Positions 9,783 through 18,670 of a stretch of 64,000 nucleotides of DNA are shown in pieces. Positions within the stretch are counted from its first letter, which is position 1; every line of letters starts with the position of its first letter. The stretch comes from Pelomonas sp. Root1237 (GTDB taxonomy: Bacteria; Pseudomonadota; Gammaproteobacteria; Burkholderiales; Burkholderiaceae_C), in NCBI RefSeq assembly GCF_001425055.1, contig NZ_LMDK01000012.1:271337-335336 (forward strand), read 5' to 3'. The notes beneath the pieces were generated by a model. That model saw only the letters and a program-made list of their open reading frames with translations, was not told where the DNA came from and searched no databases. Both the position numbers and the translations under genes were made by a program.

Positions 9783-9800
9783 TGGCAGCCCATGCTGCCA
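9783..9800 (-). terminator. Second rpmE2 terminator
   Basis: TGGCAGC/GCTGCCA around a 4-base loop. On the minus strand it is followed by TTTTTCATTTTT. It lies about 40 bases beyond a similar hairpin at 9841-9858, so the two form a tandem terminator before the glycosyltransferase gene. Confidence 0.7.
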
Positions 9801-9840
9801 AATGAGAAAAGGGCAGCGCGAATGCCGCGGCAAAACAAAA

Positions 9841-9858
9841 GGGCAGCCTGAGCTGCCC
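9841..9858 (-). terminator. First rpmE2 terminator
   Basis: GGGCAGC/GCTGCCC around CTGA. On the minus strand it is followed by TTTTGTTTTG. Located 37 bases after the rpmE2 stop codon. The stem sequence is nearly the same as the one at 9783-9800, suggesting local duplication. Confidence 0.8.
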
Positions 9859-9894
9859 TTTGGTCGTTGGCGCGGCGAAACGCCGCCAAACCGA

Positions 9895-10146
9895 TTACTT
9901 CTTGAGGTGCGAGAACTTGTTGCGGAACTTCTCGACGCGGCCGCCGAGGTTGTCGATGCTCTTTTGCGTACCCGTGTAGAAGGGGTGCGACTCGCTGGTG
10001 GTTTCCAGCTTCACCAGCGGCAGCTTCTTGCCGTCCAGCTCGATCATTTCCTTGGTCTGGACGGTGGAACGCGTCACGAACTGGAAACCGTTGGACTGGT
10101 CGACGAACACGACGTCGCGGTAGTTGGGGTGAATGCCGTCTTTCAT
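9895..10146 (-). CDS. rpmE2: 50S ribosomal protein L31 type B
   Basis: Ribosomal large-subunit protein of 83 residues. The type B (zinc-free) form is recognised by the N-terminal [16 protein letters not shown], by the absence of the CXXC zinc ligands of type A, and by the internal [10 protein letters not shown] motif at about residues 53-62. The basic C-terminus ends [14 protein letters not shown] lies six bases before the ATG. In beta-proteobacteria rpmE commonly follows rho on the same strand, as here. Two tandem terminators follow. Type B paralogues are often made under zinc limitation, but no Zur site was seen upstream. Confidence 0.95.
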   Translation of the reverse strand: MKDGIHPNYRDVVFVDQSNGFQFVTRSTVQTKEMIELDGKKLPLVKLETTSESHPFYTGTQKSIDNLGGRVEKFRNKFSHLKK

Positions 10147-10281
10147 GGGAACCTCTTGGCTAGGTCGGGAGCCACGCCGACGATGTCAATCGCTGGTCGG
10201 CGCACTTTCCGGGGGTGTCTGGGCGGAAAACCCGCGATTGTAGCGGGCTTCCCTGCGGTTTGGCTAGTTCGGGCTGAAAGT

Positions 10282-10344
10282 GCCCGCGCATGCGAGACAT
10301 GCGCGGGCGTTTGACGGGCGTCGGACAGGACGCAGGTCCTGTCC
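10282..10344 (-). terminator. Hairpins downstream of rho
   Basis: Two perfect inverted repeats follow the rho stop: GGACAGGAC/GTCCTGTCC (10323-10344) and GCCCGCGCATG/CATGCGCGGGC (10282-10308). No long T run follows on the minus strand, so termination there would be weak or processing-related. The strength of both stems nonetheless suggests a transcript end between rho and rpmE2. Confidence 0.5.
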
Positions 10345-10358
10345 TCGGTCCCGTCTCA

Positions 10359-11624
10359 CTACCCGCCGCGCCGCATCATGTCGAAGAAGTCATGATTGTT
10401 CTTCGACGCCTTCATCTTCTCGAGGATGAACTCCATCGCCTCGATCTCGTCCATGTTGTAGAGCAGCTTGCGCAGGATCCAGCTCTTTTGCAGGATCTCG
10501 GGCTTGAGCAGCAATTCCTCGCGGCGCGTGCCGGACTTGTTGATCAGCAGCGAAGGGTAGACGCGCTTCTCGGCCATGCGGCGATCCAGGTGGATTTCGC
10601 AGTTGCCGGTGCCCTTGAACTCTTCGTAGATCACCTCGTCCATCTTGGAGCCGGTGTCGATCAGCGCGGTACCGATGATGGTCAGCGAGCCGCCTTCCTC
10701 GATGTTGCGCGCTGCGCCGAAGAAGCGCTTGGGGCGCTGCAGAGCATTGGCGTCCACGCCGCCGGTCAGCACCTTGCCGGAGCTGGGCAGCACGTTGTTG
10801 TAGGCACGGGCCAGGCGGGTGATCGAGTCCAGCAGGATGATCACGTCCTTCTTGAGCTCCACCAGGCGCTTGGCGCGCTCGATGACCATCTCGGCCACCT
10901 GCACGTGGCGGGCGGCCGGTTCGTCGAAGGTGGAGCTGATGACCTCGCCGCGCACGGTGCGGATCATCTCGGTCACTTCCTCGGGGCGCTCGTCGACGAG
11001 CAGCACGATGAGGTGGCAGTCCGGATGGTTGGCCACCAGCGCATGCGCCAGGCTCTTCATCATCTCGGTCTTGCCCGTCTTGGGCTGGGACACGATGAGG
11101 GCGCGCTGGCCTTTGCCGATGGGCGCCACCAGGTCGATGATGCGACCGGTGATGTTCTCTTCGCCCTTGAAGGCTTCACGCTCGAGCTTGAACTGCTCCT
11201 TGGGGAACAAGGGAGTCAGGTTCTCGAACATGATCTTGTTCTTGCTCTCCTCCGGCGTCTGGTTGTTGACGCGGTCAACCTTGACCAGAGCAAAGTAGCG
11301 TTCGCCATCCTTGGGCACGCGCACTTCGCCTTCCACCAGGTCACCGGTGTGCAGGTTGAAGCGGCGGATCTGGCTGGGCGACAGGTAGATGTCGTCCGTG
11401 GAGGCCATGTAGCTGGCCTCGATCGAGCGCAGGAAGCCGAAGCCGTCGGGGAGCACTTCGAGCACGCCATCGCCGAAGACCTGCTCGCCAGCCTTGGCGC
11501 GCTTCTTCATGATGGCGAACATCAGCTCCTGCTTGCGCAGGCGCGTGACGTTGTCGATCTCCAGCGCCTCGCCCATCTCGATGAGGGCGGAAACGTGGAG
11601 CGCTTTGAGTTCGGAAAGATGCAT
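10359..11624 (-). CDS. rho: Transcription termination factor Rho
   Basis: Hexameric RNA-dependent ATPase that ends transcription, 421 residues and of normal length. The N-terminus [17 protein letters not shown] fits the Rho N-domain. The RNA-binding cold-shock-like part contains [15 protein letters not shown] at about residues 50-64. The P-loop [10 protein letters not shown] is near 180, Walker [17 protein letters not shown] near 265, followed by the R-loop/Q-loop region [21 protein letters not shown] chose the ATG at 11624; 12 further in-frame codons upstream do not match the family. A 257-base leader with its own promoter and a large hairpin separates it from trxA, consistent with the known autoregulation of rho by attenuation. 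Confidence 0.97.
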   Translation of the reverse strand: MHLSELKALHVSALIEMGEALEIDNVTRLRKQELMFAIMKKRAKAGEQVFGDGVLEVLPDGFGFLRSIEASYMASTDDIYLSPSQIRRFNLHTGDLVEGEVRVPKDGERYFALVKVDRVNNQTPEESKNKIMFENLTPLFPKEQFKLEREAFKGEENITGRIIDLVAPIGKGQRALIVSQPKTGKTEMMKSLAHALVANHPDCHLIVLLVDERPEEVTEMIRTVRGEVISSTFDEPAARHVQVAEMVIERAKRLVELKKDVIILLDSITRLARAYNNVLPSSGKVLTGGVDANALQRPKRFFGAARNIEEGGSLTIIGTALIDTGSKMDEVIYEEFKGTGNCEIHLDRRMAEKRVYPSLLINKSGTRREELLLKPEILQKSWILRKLLYNMDEIEAMEFILEKMKASKNNHDFFDMMRRGG

Positions 11625-11827
11625 GGGTGAATACCCGTCAGGGGCCGCAGCGCCAGCCAAGGCGCAACGGCGATTCCACGGCCGCCCCAGAAAAGGATCG
11701 AATGGCTATCGCTCAAACGGCGAGCGACGCAGATTCGACAACTGACTCAGTGGTGGGAGGGGGAGCCGAGTCCACGCTGGCTGGGTGCTGAATTCGTATC
11801 CAGGAACCCGGGGCGTGTTGGCTTTGG

Positions 11828-11871
11828 CTGCTGCAGTGACCGCGCGGAGAGCGCCGGCAACACTGCAGCAG
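11828..11871 (-). other. Large inverted repeat in the rho leader
   Basis: Perfect 11-base arms CTGCTGCAGTG and CACTGCAGCAG flank 22 bases that can form an inner GC stem. It lies just downstream of the predicted rho promoter, so it would be in the 5' leader of the rho transcript. It could also serve as the 3' stem of trxA mRNA. No T run follows. Confidence 0.5.
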
Positions 11872-11880
11872 TTGGACGTG

Positions 11881-11911
11881 ATTATAGGTTCGCGTCGAGG
11901 AAGGCCGTCAA
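11881..11911 (-). promoter_or_regulatory. Predicted rho promoter inside the trxA 3' end
   Basis: On the minus strand a consensus TATAAT (11886-11881) includes the trxA stop codon TAA, and TTGACG (11911-11906) lies 19 bases upstream. The spacer is two bases longer than ideal. It would give rho a leader of about 250 bases. Confidence 0.5.
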
Positions 11912-12211
11912 CTGGGCCTTGGAGAGGGCGCCGACCTTGGTCGCGGCGAGCTGGCCGTCCTTGAAAAGCATCAGTGTCGGAATGCCGCGGATGCCAAACT
12001 TGGCCGGCACTTCGCGGTTCTCGTCGACGTTCATCTTGGCGATCTGCAGCTTGTCACCGTAGCCGGTGGCGACCTCGTCCAGGATGGGCGCGATCATCTT
12101 GCAGGGGCCGCACCACTCGGCCCAATAGTCCACCAGCACGGGCTTGCCCGACTGGATGACGTCGGCGTCGAAGGACGCGTCGGAAACATGCTTGATCAAT
12201 TCGCTGCTCAT
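11882..12211 (-). CDS. trxA: Thioredoxin 1
   Basis: Cytosolic disulfide reductase of 109 residues. The active site WCGPCKM is at about residues 32-38, preceded by VLVDYWAE. The cis-proline motif [12 protein letters not shown] is at about 74-85. I chose the ATG at 12211 ([11 protein letters not shown]) because AAGGAA lies upstream and the length then matches thioredoxins exactly; a longer reading from 12274 adds 21 unrelated residues. The trxA-rho order is widespread in proteobacteria. The stop codon is embedded in a likely rho promoter. The opposite-strand nuclease gene starts 152 bases upstream. Confidence 0.97.
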   Translation of the reverse strand: MSSELIKHVSDASFDADVIQSGKPVLVDYWAEWCGPCKMIAPILDEVATGYGDKLQIAKMNVDENREVPAKFGIRGIPTLMLFKDGQLAATKVGALSKAQLTAFLDANL

Positions 12212-12363
12212 GGGAGGGTTCCTTGGCCTCAAAGGGTTGGCGGTCGCCGCAGTGGGCGCCGTCCGAATAGGCAAAATGATTGTGACATAGCCACTTTTGT
12301 CCGGACGGTCGCGAGGGTGACCGAAACGGTGGCAAACATGCGGGCGGGAGGCCTGCTTTACAA

Positions 12364-14940
12364 GTGCAACAAGCTTTGAATCTGGGCCTGGCGCCTGGCG
12401 AGGACAACGAAGCCTTCTGGCGCCGCGTCGCGGCTGTCAGTGCCGACTGGCTGGAAGGGCGAGGCGCGGCCGTGCGCGATGCCGTGCTGTTGCTGCCCTT
12501 TGCCCAGCAGATCGCGCCGGCGCGCCGCGCCTGGCTCGCCCACGGCGGCTGGCAGCCTCGCATCACGACCAGCCGCAGCCTGGCTTCGGCGCTGGGCCCC
12601 ACGGCATTGGCCGCGCCTGACCAGCTCTCCGGCGACGCCGCCATCGACGCCTTCACCGCCGACCGGCTGCTGGCCGAGCAGAGCTGGGTCCAGCCCCTCA
12701 AGCGCAGCAGCCCGCGCGACTACCGTGTGGCGCTCGCCCGGCTCGTCGACACCGCCCACGCGCTGGCCCGCGCGGCCGCCCAGGTGCCGCCGATTGAGCG
12801 CCTTGCGTTCATGGACACCGCCCGGCAACGGCTTGCAGCCCTGGACGCCGGCCCCGGCCTGCTGGAGCGCGCACTGGCTCAGGTCGCGCTGGCCTGGGTG
12901 GCCTCCGACGAGCGCCGCCCGCCCACCGACACGCTGTTCGCGCTGCGCCCCAGCGCCTGGATCTGGCTGCGCGCCGGCGGGCCCGACCCGCTGGCCCAGG
13001 CGCTGCTGGCGGGCGACGTGCCGGCGCTGTGCCTGAACGCCGACCTGGACCTCGACCAAGCCTGGGCCGGTTTCACGCCTGCCGCGCGGGTGGAGGAGGC
13101 TGTCGCGCCGGATTTCGAGACGCTGGCCCAGCAGACCGCCACGGCCGTCGTCCAGCACCTCAACGCGGGCCGGCGGCCGGTGGCCTTGCTTGCGCAAGAC
13201 CGCGTCGTCATTCGCCGCGTGCGGGCGCTGCTGGCGCGCCAGGGCGTGCCGATGCATGACGAGACCGGTTGGACGCTCGCGACCACGCCCGCCGCCGCCG
13301 CATTGATGGCCCTGCTGCGCGCCGCCCTGGCTGGTGGCGCAGTGGACGACTGGCTGGCCTGGCTGAAGTCCGCGCTGGCCACGGGTTGGGATGCCGAAGG
13401 ACTGGCCGGCCTCGAATCCCGCTGCCGGCGCTTCGGCTGGCGCCAGGCAGCCCAGCTCGATGCAGCGACGCTGCCGCCGGCCGGCGGTGCGGCCTGGCAG
13501 CGGGCTCGGCGCCAACTGGAGCCGCTGGCCGGCGGCGCGCGCACGCTGGGTGGCTGGCTCGCTGCAATGAGCCAGGCGCTGAGCGGGCTGACGCCGCTGG
13601 CCGAGGTCGAGGGCGGCGAGGCCCTGCTGGAAACGCTGTGGATTTCGCGCAACCCCTGGGCCGGCAGCGCCCACGAGGCGGCTCTGGCGCAGACGCGGCT
13701 GCGGCCCGACGAGTTCCTGGCCTGGGTGGACGACACCCTGGAGGCGGCGCAGTTCGAGCCGACCGAAGAAGCGGGTGCGGTCGAGGTTGTCATCACGCCG
13801 TTGGCGCGGGCCATGCTTCGGCCCTTCGGCGCCGTCGTGCTGCCTGGCGCGGACGCCGCCACACTGGGGCCGGTGAACCCGCAAGCGGGTCTGCTGGCCG
13901 ATGCCGACGCGGCGGCCCTGGGCTTGCCCAGCCTGGCCGAACGCCGCGAGGCCGAGGGCTTCAGTTTCGCGCAGCTGCTGCGCGCGCCGGTGCTGACGCT
14001 GCTGCGCTGCGCCTTCGCAGGCGCCGAGCCGTTGCCCGCCAGCCCGCTGCTGGAGCGGCTGGCCGGCGCGGCAGCGCGCAGCGGTCAGGGCCTGCATGAA
14101 TGGCGCGACGGGCGTGAGCTTCTGACGCCGCCGGGCCAGCCCCAACACCGCGCTGCCGCTGATGCCGATGGCCGCTTGCCGGCGGCCCTGAGCGCCAGCG
14201 CCATCGACGCGCTGCGCAACTGCCCCTACCAGTTCTTCAGCCGCGTGCTGCTGGGCCTGCGCGAGGCCGACGAACTGGAGCAGGAGCCTGACAAACGCGA
14301 CTACGGCACCTGGCTGCACGCGGTGCTGAAGCGCTTCCACGAGGCGCGCGGGGGGGGCGATGACGACGCCGCATTGCGCGCCGCGGCCGAGGCCGAGCTG
14401 GCGTGGCTGGACGCGGCGGACTTCCTGCCTTTCTCGGCCGCCTTCGAGCGGCTGCGCCCGCTGTATCTCGCCTGGCTGGTCGAGGCCGAGGCGGGTGGCC
14501 AGCGCTTCGCCGCCGGCGAGGTGGACCGCGACTGCCAACCATTCGATGCGCCACTGGACGCGCTGACGCTGCGCGGCCGCATCGACCGCATCGACGACGC
14601 TGCAGGCAAGACTTGGCTGCTTGACTACAAGACCGGCGATGCCAAGGGGTTGAAGGAAAAGCTGGCTGCGCCGCTGGAGGACACCCAGCTTGCCACCTAC
14701 GCGTTGCTGATGGGCGCCGAGCCGGGGCTGCAGGCGGCCTATCTGGTGCTCGACGACGGCAAGGGCATTGCGCTGCTGCCGCATGCCGACGTCAGCAACA
14801 CCGCGCTGGCACTGCGCGGCGGCCTGCAGGCCGACCTGATGGCCGTGCGCGATGGCGCGCCGCTGCCGGCGCTGGGCGAGGGCAAGGTCTGCGACTACTG
14901 CGAAGCTCGCGGCCTGTGCCGAAAGGATGATTGGGTATGA
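12364..14940 (+). CDS. AddB-like exonuclease subunit, PD-(D/E)XK family
   Basis: Likely partner subunit of an AddAB-type double-strand-break resection enzyme, 858 residues. The N-terminal two thirds have the degenerate helicase-like fold expected of AddB, with no intact Walker A at the start, so this subunit is unlikely to hydrolyse ATP. The C-terminal nuclease domain shows [17 protein letters not shown] near residue 610, RGRIDRID and LLDYKTGD (PD-(D/E)XK core) near 740-755, and a closing [10 protein letters not shown]. With the earlier Cys this matches the four-cysteine iron-sulfur staple of AddB. A GTG start at 12364 was taken, since no better one is in frame. It ends in an ATGA overlap with the helicase gene. 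Confidence 0.8.
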   Translation: MQQALNLGLAPGEDNEAFWRRVAAVSADWLEGRGAAVRDAVLLLPFAQQIAPARRAWLAHGGWQPRITTSRSLASALGPTALAAPDQLSGDAAIDAFTADRLLAEQSWVQPLKRSSPRDYRVALARLVDTAHALARAAAQVPPIERLAFMDTARQRLAALDAGPGLLERALAQVALAWVASDERRPPTDTLFALRPSAWIWLRAGGPDPLAQALLAGDVPALCLNADLDLDQAWAGFTPAARVEEAVAPDFETLAQQTATAVVQHLNAGRRPVALLAQDRVVIRRVRALLARQGVPMHDETGWTLATTPAAAALMALLRAALAGGAVDDWLAWLKSALATGWDAEGLAGLESRCRRFGWRQAAQLDAATLPPAGGAAWQRARRQLEPLAGGARTLGGWLAAMSQALSGLTPLAEVEGGEALLETLWISRNPWAGSAHEAALAQTRLRPDEFLAWVDDTLEAAQFEPTEEAGAVEVVITPLARAMLRPFGAVVLPGADAATLGPVNPQAGLLADADAAALGLPSLAERREAEGFSFAQLLRAPVLTLLRCAFAGAEPLPASPLLERLAGAAARSGQGLHEWRDGRELLTPPGQPQHRAAADADGRLPAALSASAIDALRNCPYQFFSRVLLGLREADELEQEPDKRDYGTWLHAVLKRFHEARGGGDDDAALRAAAEAELAWLDAADFLPFSAAFERLRPLYLAWLVEAEAGGQRFAAGEVDRDCQPFDAPLDALTLRGRIDRIDDAAGKTWLLDYKTGDAKGLKEKLAAPLEDTQLATYALLMGAEPGLQAAYLVLDDGKGIALLPHADVSNTALALRGGLQADLMAVRDGAPLPALGEGKVCDYCEARGLCRKDDWV

Positions 14941-17900
14941 GCGCAGAACTCGCCTACTGGGCCGACGGCCTGCGCGTGCCGCGCGAGCACTTCTACGCGC
15001 TGGCCTGCGATCCTTCGCGCAGCATCGTCGTGGAGGCCTGTGCTGGCGCCGGCAAGACCTGGATGCTGGTGTCGCGCATCCTGCGTGCGCTACTGGCCGG
15101 CGCCGAACCGCAGCAGATCGTCGCCATCACCTTCACCCGCAAGGCCGCCGGCGAAATGCGCCAGCGCCTGGCCGAGTGGTTGGCCGAGTTTGCGCAGGCG
15201 CCCGATGCCAAGCAACTGGCTGCGCTTCGCCAACGCGGCGTGGCCGAGGCCGACGCGCCGATGCTGCGCCCGCGTCTGGCGGCCCTGCAGGCCGAACTGC
15301 TGCGCGGCGGCCGGGCTGTCGAGGTGCGCACCTTCCATGGCTGGTTCTCGCAGCTGCTGCGGGCCGCGCCGCTGGCCTTCCTGCAGGCCCAGGGCATTGC
15401 GCCCGAGCTGCAGCTCATCGAGGACGAAGAGGAGCTGATGCCGACGCTGTGGCGGCGCTTCCACGTCGCGGTGCTGGCAGACGAGGCGTTGCGCGCCGAC
15501 TTCCAGGCGCTGACCCAGTCGCGCGGCCGCTTCAACCTGCGCGAGTGGTTGCTGGGCGCGTTCGCCAAGCGTGTGGAGTTGCGGCTGGCCGAGATGGCTG
15601 GCGTGCTGGAGGCCAGCCTGCCCGGTGCAGCGGATGTGCTGGGCACCACGCCGGAGCAGTTCTTCGAGCATCTGCGTGAACCGCTGAAGGCACTCGCCCG
15701 GCTGCTCGGCGCAGCCAAAGGCAAGAAGGCGCAGGAAGCGGCCGCGTCAATCGAACAGGCCGCCGATTTCGACGGCTGCTTCGCGGCGCTGTTCACCCTG
15801 AAGGGCGAACCGCGCAAGCTGGGCGTCGACCACCCGGACCTGGACGAGCTGTGCGATGAATTGCTGCATTTGCGCGCGGCAATAGCCCAGCAGCGCGCCG
15901 CCGACGAACACGCCGCGATGCGCCGCCTGGCCCTGGTGCTGGTGGACGCCTTCGAGGCCATCAAGCGCGAGCGCGGCCTGGTCGACATGAACGACCTGGA
16001 GCGCGGCGCGCTGGCCCTGCTGGCTGATGCGCAGACCGCTGGCTGGGTGCAGCAGCGCCTGGACGCCCAGGTGCGCCACCTGCTCATCGACGAGTTCCAG
16101 GACACCAGCCCGCTGCAATGGCAGGCGCTGCATGGCTGGCTCTCGGCCTATGCCGGCGCGGGCGCGGGCTCGCCGCTGTCCGTCTTCATCGTCGGCGACC
16201 CCAAGCAGAGCATCTACCGCTTCCGACGTGCCGACCCGCGCGTGTTCGCAGCGGCGCAGGGCTTCGTCTGCGACGGCCTCGCCGGCGTGCGCCTGGCCTG
16301 CGACCACACGCGGCGCAACGCGCCCGAGGTGCTGGCCGCCGTGAACGCCACTTTCGACAGCGCCCAGCGCGCCGGCACCTACCAGGGCTTTCGCGTGCAC
16401 ACGACCGAGGTGGCCGAAGTGGACGACCTGGCCGGCTTGTGGGCCCTCGACGCCGAGGTCATGGCGTCGCCCGCCCAGGCGGACGTTGACCCGCTGCGCT
16501 GGCGCCCCAGCCTGACCGAGCCCCGCCGCGAGGCCGAGATCAGCCGCCGCGCGCCCGAGTGTGAGCGGGTCTGCGGGGCAATAGTCGGGCTGCTGCAGGC
16601 CCGGCCTGAACTCAAGCCGGGCGACCTCTTCGTGCTGGCACGCAAGCGCGACCCGCTGCGCCAGCTCAGCGAGGCGCTGACGGCTGCCGGTGTGCCGCAC
16701 GCAGCGCCCGAGGAGCAGCCGCTGGCCGGGCTGCCCGACGTGGCCGACCTGCTGGCGTTGTTGGACGTGCTGGCCTCGCCAGGGCACGACCTGTCGCTGG
16801 CCCGCGCGCTGCGTAGCCCGCTGTTCGGCGTCGATGAGGCCGACCTGCTGACGCTGGCCGAAGCCGCTGGTACAGCGCAGTGGCTGGGCCGTGCACCCGC
16901 CGAGCGGCGCTCCTGGTGGGCCGCGTTGCAAGGCCTGGCCGCGCCTAGCGCGGCGTTGGTGCGCGCTCGGCTTTTGCTGCGCGGCTGGGCCGAGCAGGCG
17001 CGCCAGCGCACGCCGCACGAGCTGCTGGACCGCATCGTCCACGAGGGCGAGCTGCTCATGCGCATCGCGGCGGCTGTGCCCGCAGCAGATGCAGCCGTGC
17101 GCCTGCAAAGCGTGCAGGCGCTGCTGCGTGCCGCGCTCGACCTGGATGGCGGCCGCTATGCCCAGCTCTACGGCTTCGTGCGCGCGCTGAAGAGCCGGCC
17201 CATCAAGTTCGTGCCGGCTGCTGCGCCGGACGCGGTGCAACTGCTGACCATCCATGGTGCCAAGGGCCTGGAGGCCGAGGTCGTCTTTTTGCTCGATGCC
17301 GACGCCGCGCCACCCAAGGCGGAGACGCTGGGCCTGCTGCTGGACTGGCCGGTGGGCCAGCCGGCGCCGCGGCGCGCGGCCTTCCTCGCCTCCGAAGCCA
17401 GGCCGCCGCCGTCATTGCAGGCATTGGTTGACGAGGAGCGTGCCGAGCGCGAACGCGAAGAGCTGAACGGCCTGTACGTTGCCCTGACGCGGGCGCGGCG
17501 TGCGGTGGTGCTCAGCCACACGCCGAGCCGCAGCCAGGCCACCAGCTGGTGGGACCGGCTGCAACCGCTGGCCCGCCGCTGGCCTCTTGCGATGACACCG
17601 GGCGGCCGGGCCAACACCGCGCCGCCAGCCATTGCGCCGCTGCCAAGCTGGCAACCTCCAGCAGCCGTGGCTGCACGTGATGGCACGGCCCGTGACGACC
17701 GCCTGGCCCGCGTGGGCGAGGCCTTGCACCGCGTGCTGGAGTGGGCCTCGGCAAGCGGCCAGACGCAGCCGCTGGTGGCGTTGATGGCCTCAGCCTCGCA
17801 GGCCTTCGGCCTGGACGCCAAGTCACGCGAGCAACTTGCCCAGGCGGCCCAGGCCATCCTGTCCAGCCCCGACTGCCGGCCCTTCTTCGACCCGGCCGAG

Positions 17901-18158
17901 CTGATCTGGGCCGGCAACGAGGTGGCCGTGGGGCAGGGCACGGAGGGTGAGAAGGACCAGCGCATCGACCGCCTCGTGCAGCGCCGCGATGGCTGCTGGT
18001 GGGTGCTGGACTACAAGCTCGGCGCCACGCCGGAGCGCGAGCCGGCCTATCTGGAGCAGATGCGCGGCTATGTCGCGGCAGTGCAAATGCTGCAGCCGGG
18101 CGAGCCCGTTAGAGCCGCTTTGATCAGCGGAACGGGGCGCTTCGTTCCTGTGAGCTAG
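14937..18158 (+). CDS. AddA-like UvrD-family helicase/nuclease
   Basis: ATP-dependent DNA helicase with C-terminal nuclease, 1073 residues, the motor of an AddAB-type recombination complex. Helicase motifs in order: Walker A EACAGAGKTWML (about 30-41), Ia ITFTRKAAGEMRQRL, Walker B LLIDEFQDTSPLQW (about 382-395), III IVGDPKQSIYRFRRADP, V TIHGAKGLEAEVVFLLD (about 770) and VI GLYVALTRARRAVVLS. The C-terminal RecB-type nuclease has ARVGEALHRVLEWA and, near the end, RIDRLVQRR with WWVLDYKLG. Start ATG at 14937 within the stop of the upstream gene. The pair replaces RecBCD in many beta-proteobacteria. A tRNA gene follows 15 bases after the stop. Confidence 0.88.
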   Translation: MSAELAYWADGLRVPREHFYALACDPSRSIVVEACAGAGKTWMLVSRILRALLAGAEPQQIVAITFTRKAAGEMRQRLAEWLAEFAQAPDAKQLAALRQRGVAEADAPMLRPRLAALQAELLRGGRAVEVRTFHGWFSQLLRAAPLAFLQAQGIAPELQLIEDEEELMPTLWRRFHVAVLADEALRADFQALTQSRGRFNLREWLLGAFAKRVELRLAEMAGVLEASLPGAADVLGTTPEQFFEHLREPLKALARLLGAAKGKKAQEAAASIEQAADFDGCFAALFTLKGEPRKLGVDHPDLDELCDELLHLRAAIAQQRAADEHAAMRRLALVLVDAFEAIKRERGLVDMNDLERGALALLADAQTAGWVQQRLDAQVRHLLIDEFQDTSPLQWQALHGWLSAYAGAGAGSPLSVFIVGDPKQSIYRFRRADPRVFAAAQGFVCDGLAGVRLACDHTRRNAPEVLAAVNATFDSAQRAGTYQGFRVHTTEVAEVDDLAGLWALDAEVMASPAQADVDPLRWRPSLTEPRREAEISRRAPECERVCGAIVGLLQARPELKPGDLFVLARKRDPLRQLSEALTAAGVPHAAPEEQPLAGLPDVADLLALLDVLASPGHDLSLARALRSPLFGVDEADLLTLAEAAGTAQWLGRAPAERRSWWAALQGLAAPSAALVRARLLLRGWAEQARQRTPHELLDRIVHEGELLMRIAAAVPAADAAVRLQSVQALLRAALDLDGGRYAQLYGFVRALKSRPIKFVPAAAPDAVQLLTIHGAKGLEAEVVFLLDADAAPPKAETLGLLLDWPVGQPAPRRAAFLASEARPPPSLQALVDEERAEREREELNGLYVALTRARRAVVLSHTPSRSQATSWWDRLQPLARRWPLAMTPGGRANTAPPAIAPLPSWQPPAAVAARDGTARDDRLARVGEALHRVLEWASASGQTQPLVALMASASQAFGLDAKSREQLAQAAQAILSSPDCRPFFDPAELIWAGNEVAVGQGTEGEKDQRIDRLVQRRDGCWWVLDYKLGATPEREPAYLEQMRGYVAAVQMLQPGEPVRAALISGTGRFVPVS

Positions 18159-18173
18159 AATGGCAGGCTTGTT

Positions 18174-18250
18174 CGGGGCGTAGCGCAGCCTGGTAGCGCA
18201 TCTGCTTTGGGAGCAGAGGGTCGCGAGTTCGAATCCCGCCGCCCCGACCA
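18174..18250 (+). tRNA. tRNA-Pro (anticodon UGG)
   Basis: A 77-base cloverleaf. Acceptor arms are CGGGGCG and CGCCCCG, with discriminator A and encoded CCA. The D arm GCGC/GCGC holds AGCCTGGTA. The anticodon stem TCTGC/GCAGA encloses TTTGGGA, giving anticodon TGG. The T arm GCGAG-TTCGAAT-CCCGC is normal apart from one G-C/G-C shift typical of proline tRNAs. It lies 15 bases after the helicase stop and 35 bases before a strong terminator. Confidence 0.97.
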
Positions 18251-18285
18251 TCTACAACGGAGTGATTCCCTCAAGGAATCTTGTG

Positions 18286-18316
18286 AAAGGCCCGCCTCGT
18301 GAGAGGCGGGCCTTTT
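18286..18316 (+). terminator. Bidirectional terminator after tRNA-Pro
   Basis: AAAGGCCCGCCTC pairs with GAGGCGGGCCTTT around GTGA, with A and T runs on both sides. It can therefore end both the tRNA transcript and the opposing ComFB-like gene. Confidence 0.88.
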
Positions 18317-18336
18317 CCATTCCTGCTCGACTCGGC

Positions 18337-18627
18337 CTATTTGCGCGACCGCAGCGCCGTGCGCGCCTGCACAAAGTTGAACGCATACGACACCGCCTCG
18401 ACGATCGCGTTGTCGATCTCCAGCCGTTCGTGCTCGGTCAGGTAGAAGCTGAAGTCCACCTCATGGCGGATGTAGCGCGGGGGCAGGCGGTTCAGTGCCA
18501 CGCAGCAGACATCGCAGAGCAGGTCGTTGCTGGCCGCGATGTCGGGGTAGTCGGTGGACGAGTCCATGACCGCGCCGAAGACCTCGCGCTCATGGTGGTT
18601 GTAGAGGGAGCTGAAGTCGGCATTCAT
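18337..18627 (-). CDS. ComFB-like protein
   Basis: Small protein of 96 residues resembling the late-competence ComFB family. The family pattern is clear: NHHEREVF near the N-terminus, then the cysteine-bearing LLCDVCCVALNRLPPRYIRH at about residues 37-56, an acidic-aromatic strand, and a helical tail. ComFB was named from Bacillus. In Gram-negative bacteria its role is unclear and no competence genes are nearby. I chose the ATG at 18627 because GAGG lies six bases upstream; a TTG five codons earlier is possible. It shares the bidirectional terminator with tRNA-Pro. Confidence 0.8.
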   Translation of the reverse strand: MNADFSSLYNHHEREVFGAVMDSSTDYPDIAASNDLLCDVCCVALNRLPPRYIRHEVDFSFYLTEHERLEIDNAIVEAVSYAFNFVQARTALRSRK

Positions 18628-18670
18628 GGCGGGCCTCGTCAAGGACGGTGAATGCCGATTTATAGCCCCA

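Noticed and set aside
12358..14784. 808-codon minus-strand open frame opposite the AddB-like gene
   Set aside because: Shadow caused by high GC at third positions. The plus strand has clear nuclease and cysteine motifs; the minus reading is low-complexity Gly/Arg/Gln.
17823..18251. Minus-strand open frame starting over tRNA-Pro and running back into the helicase gene
   Set aside because: It begins antisense to the tRNA (a well-known false call) and lies opposite strong helicase/nuclease motifs.
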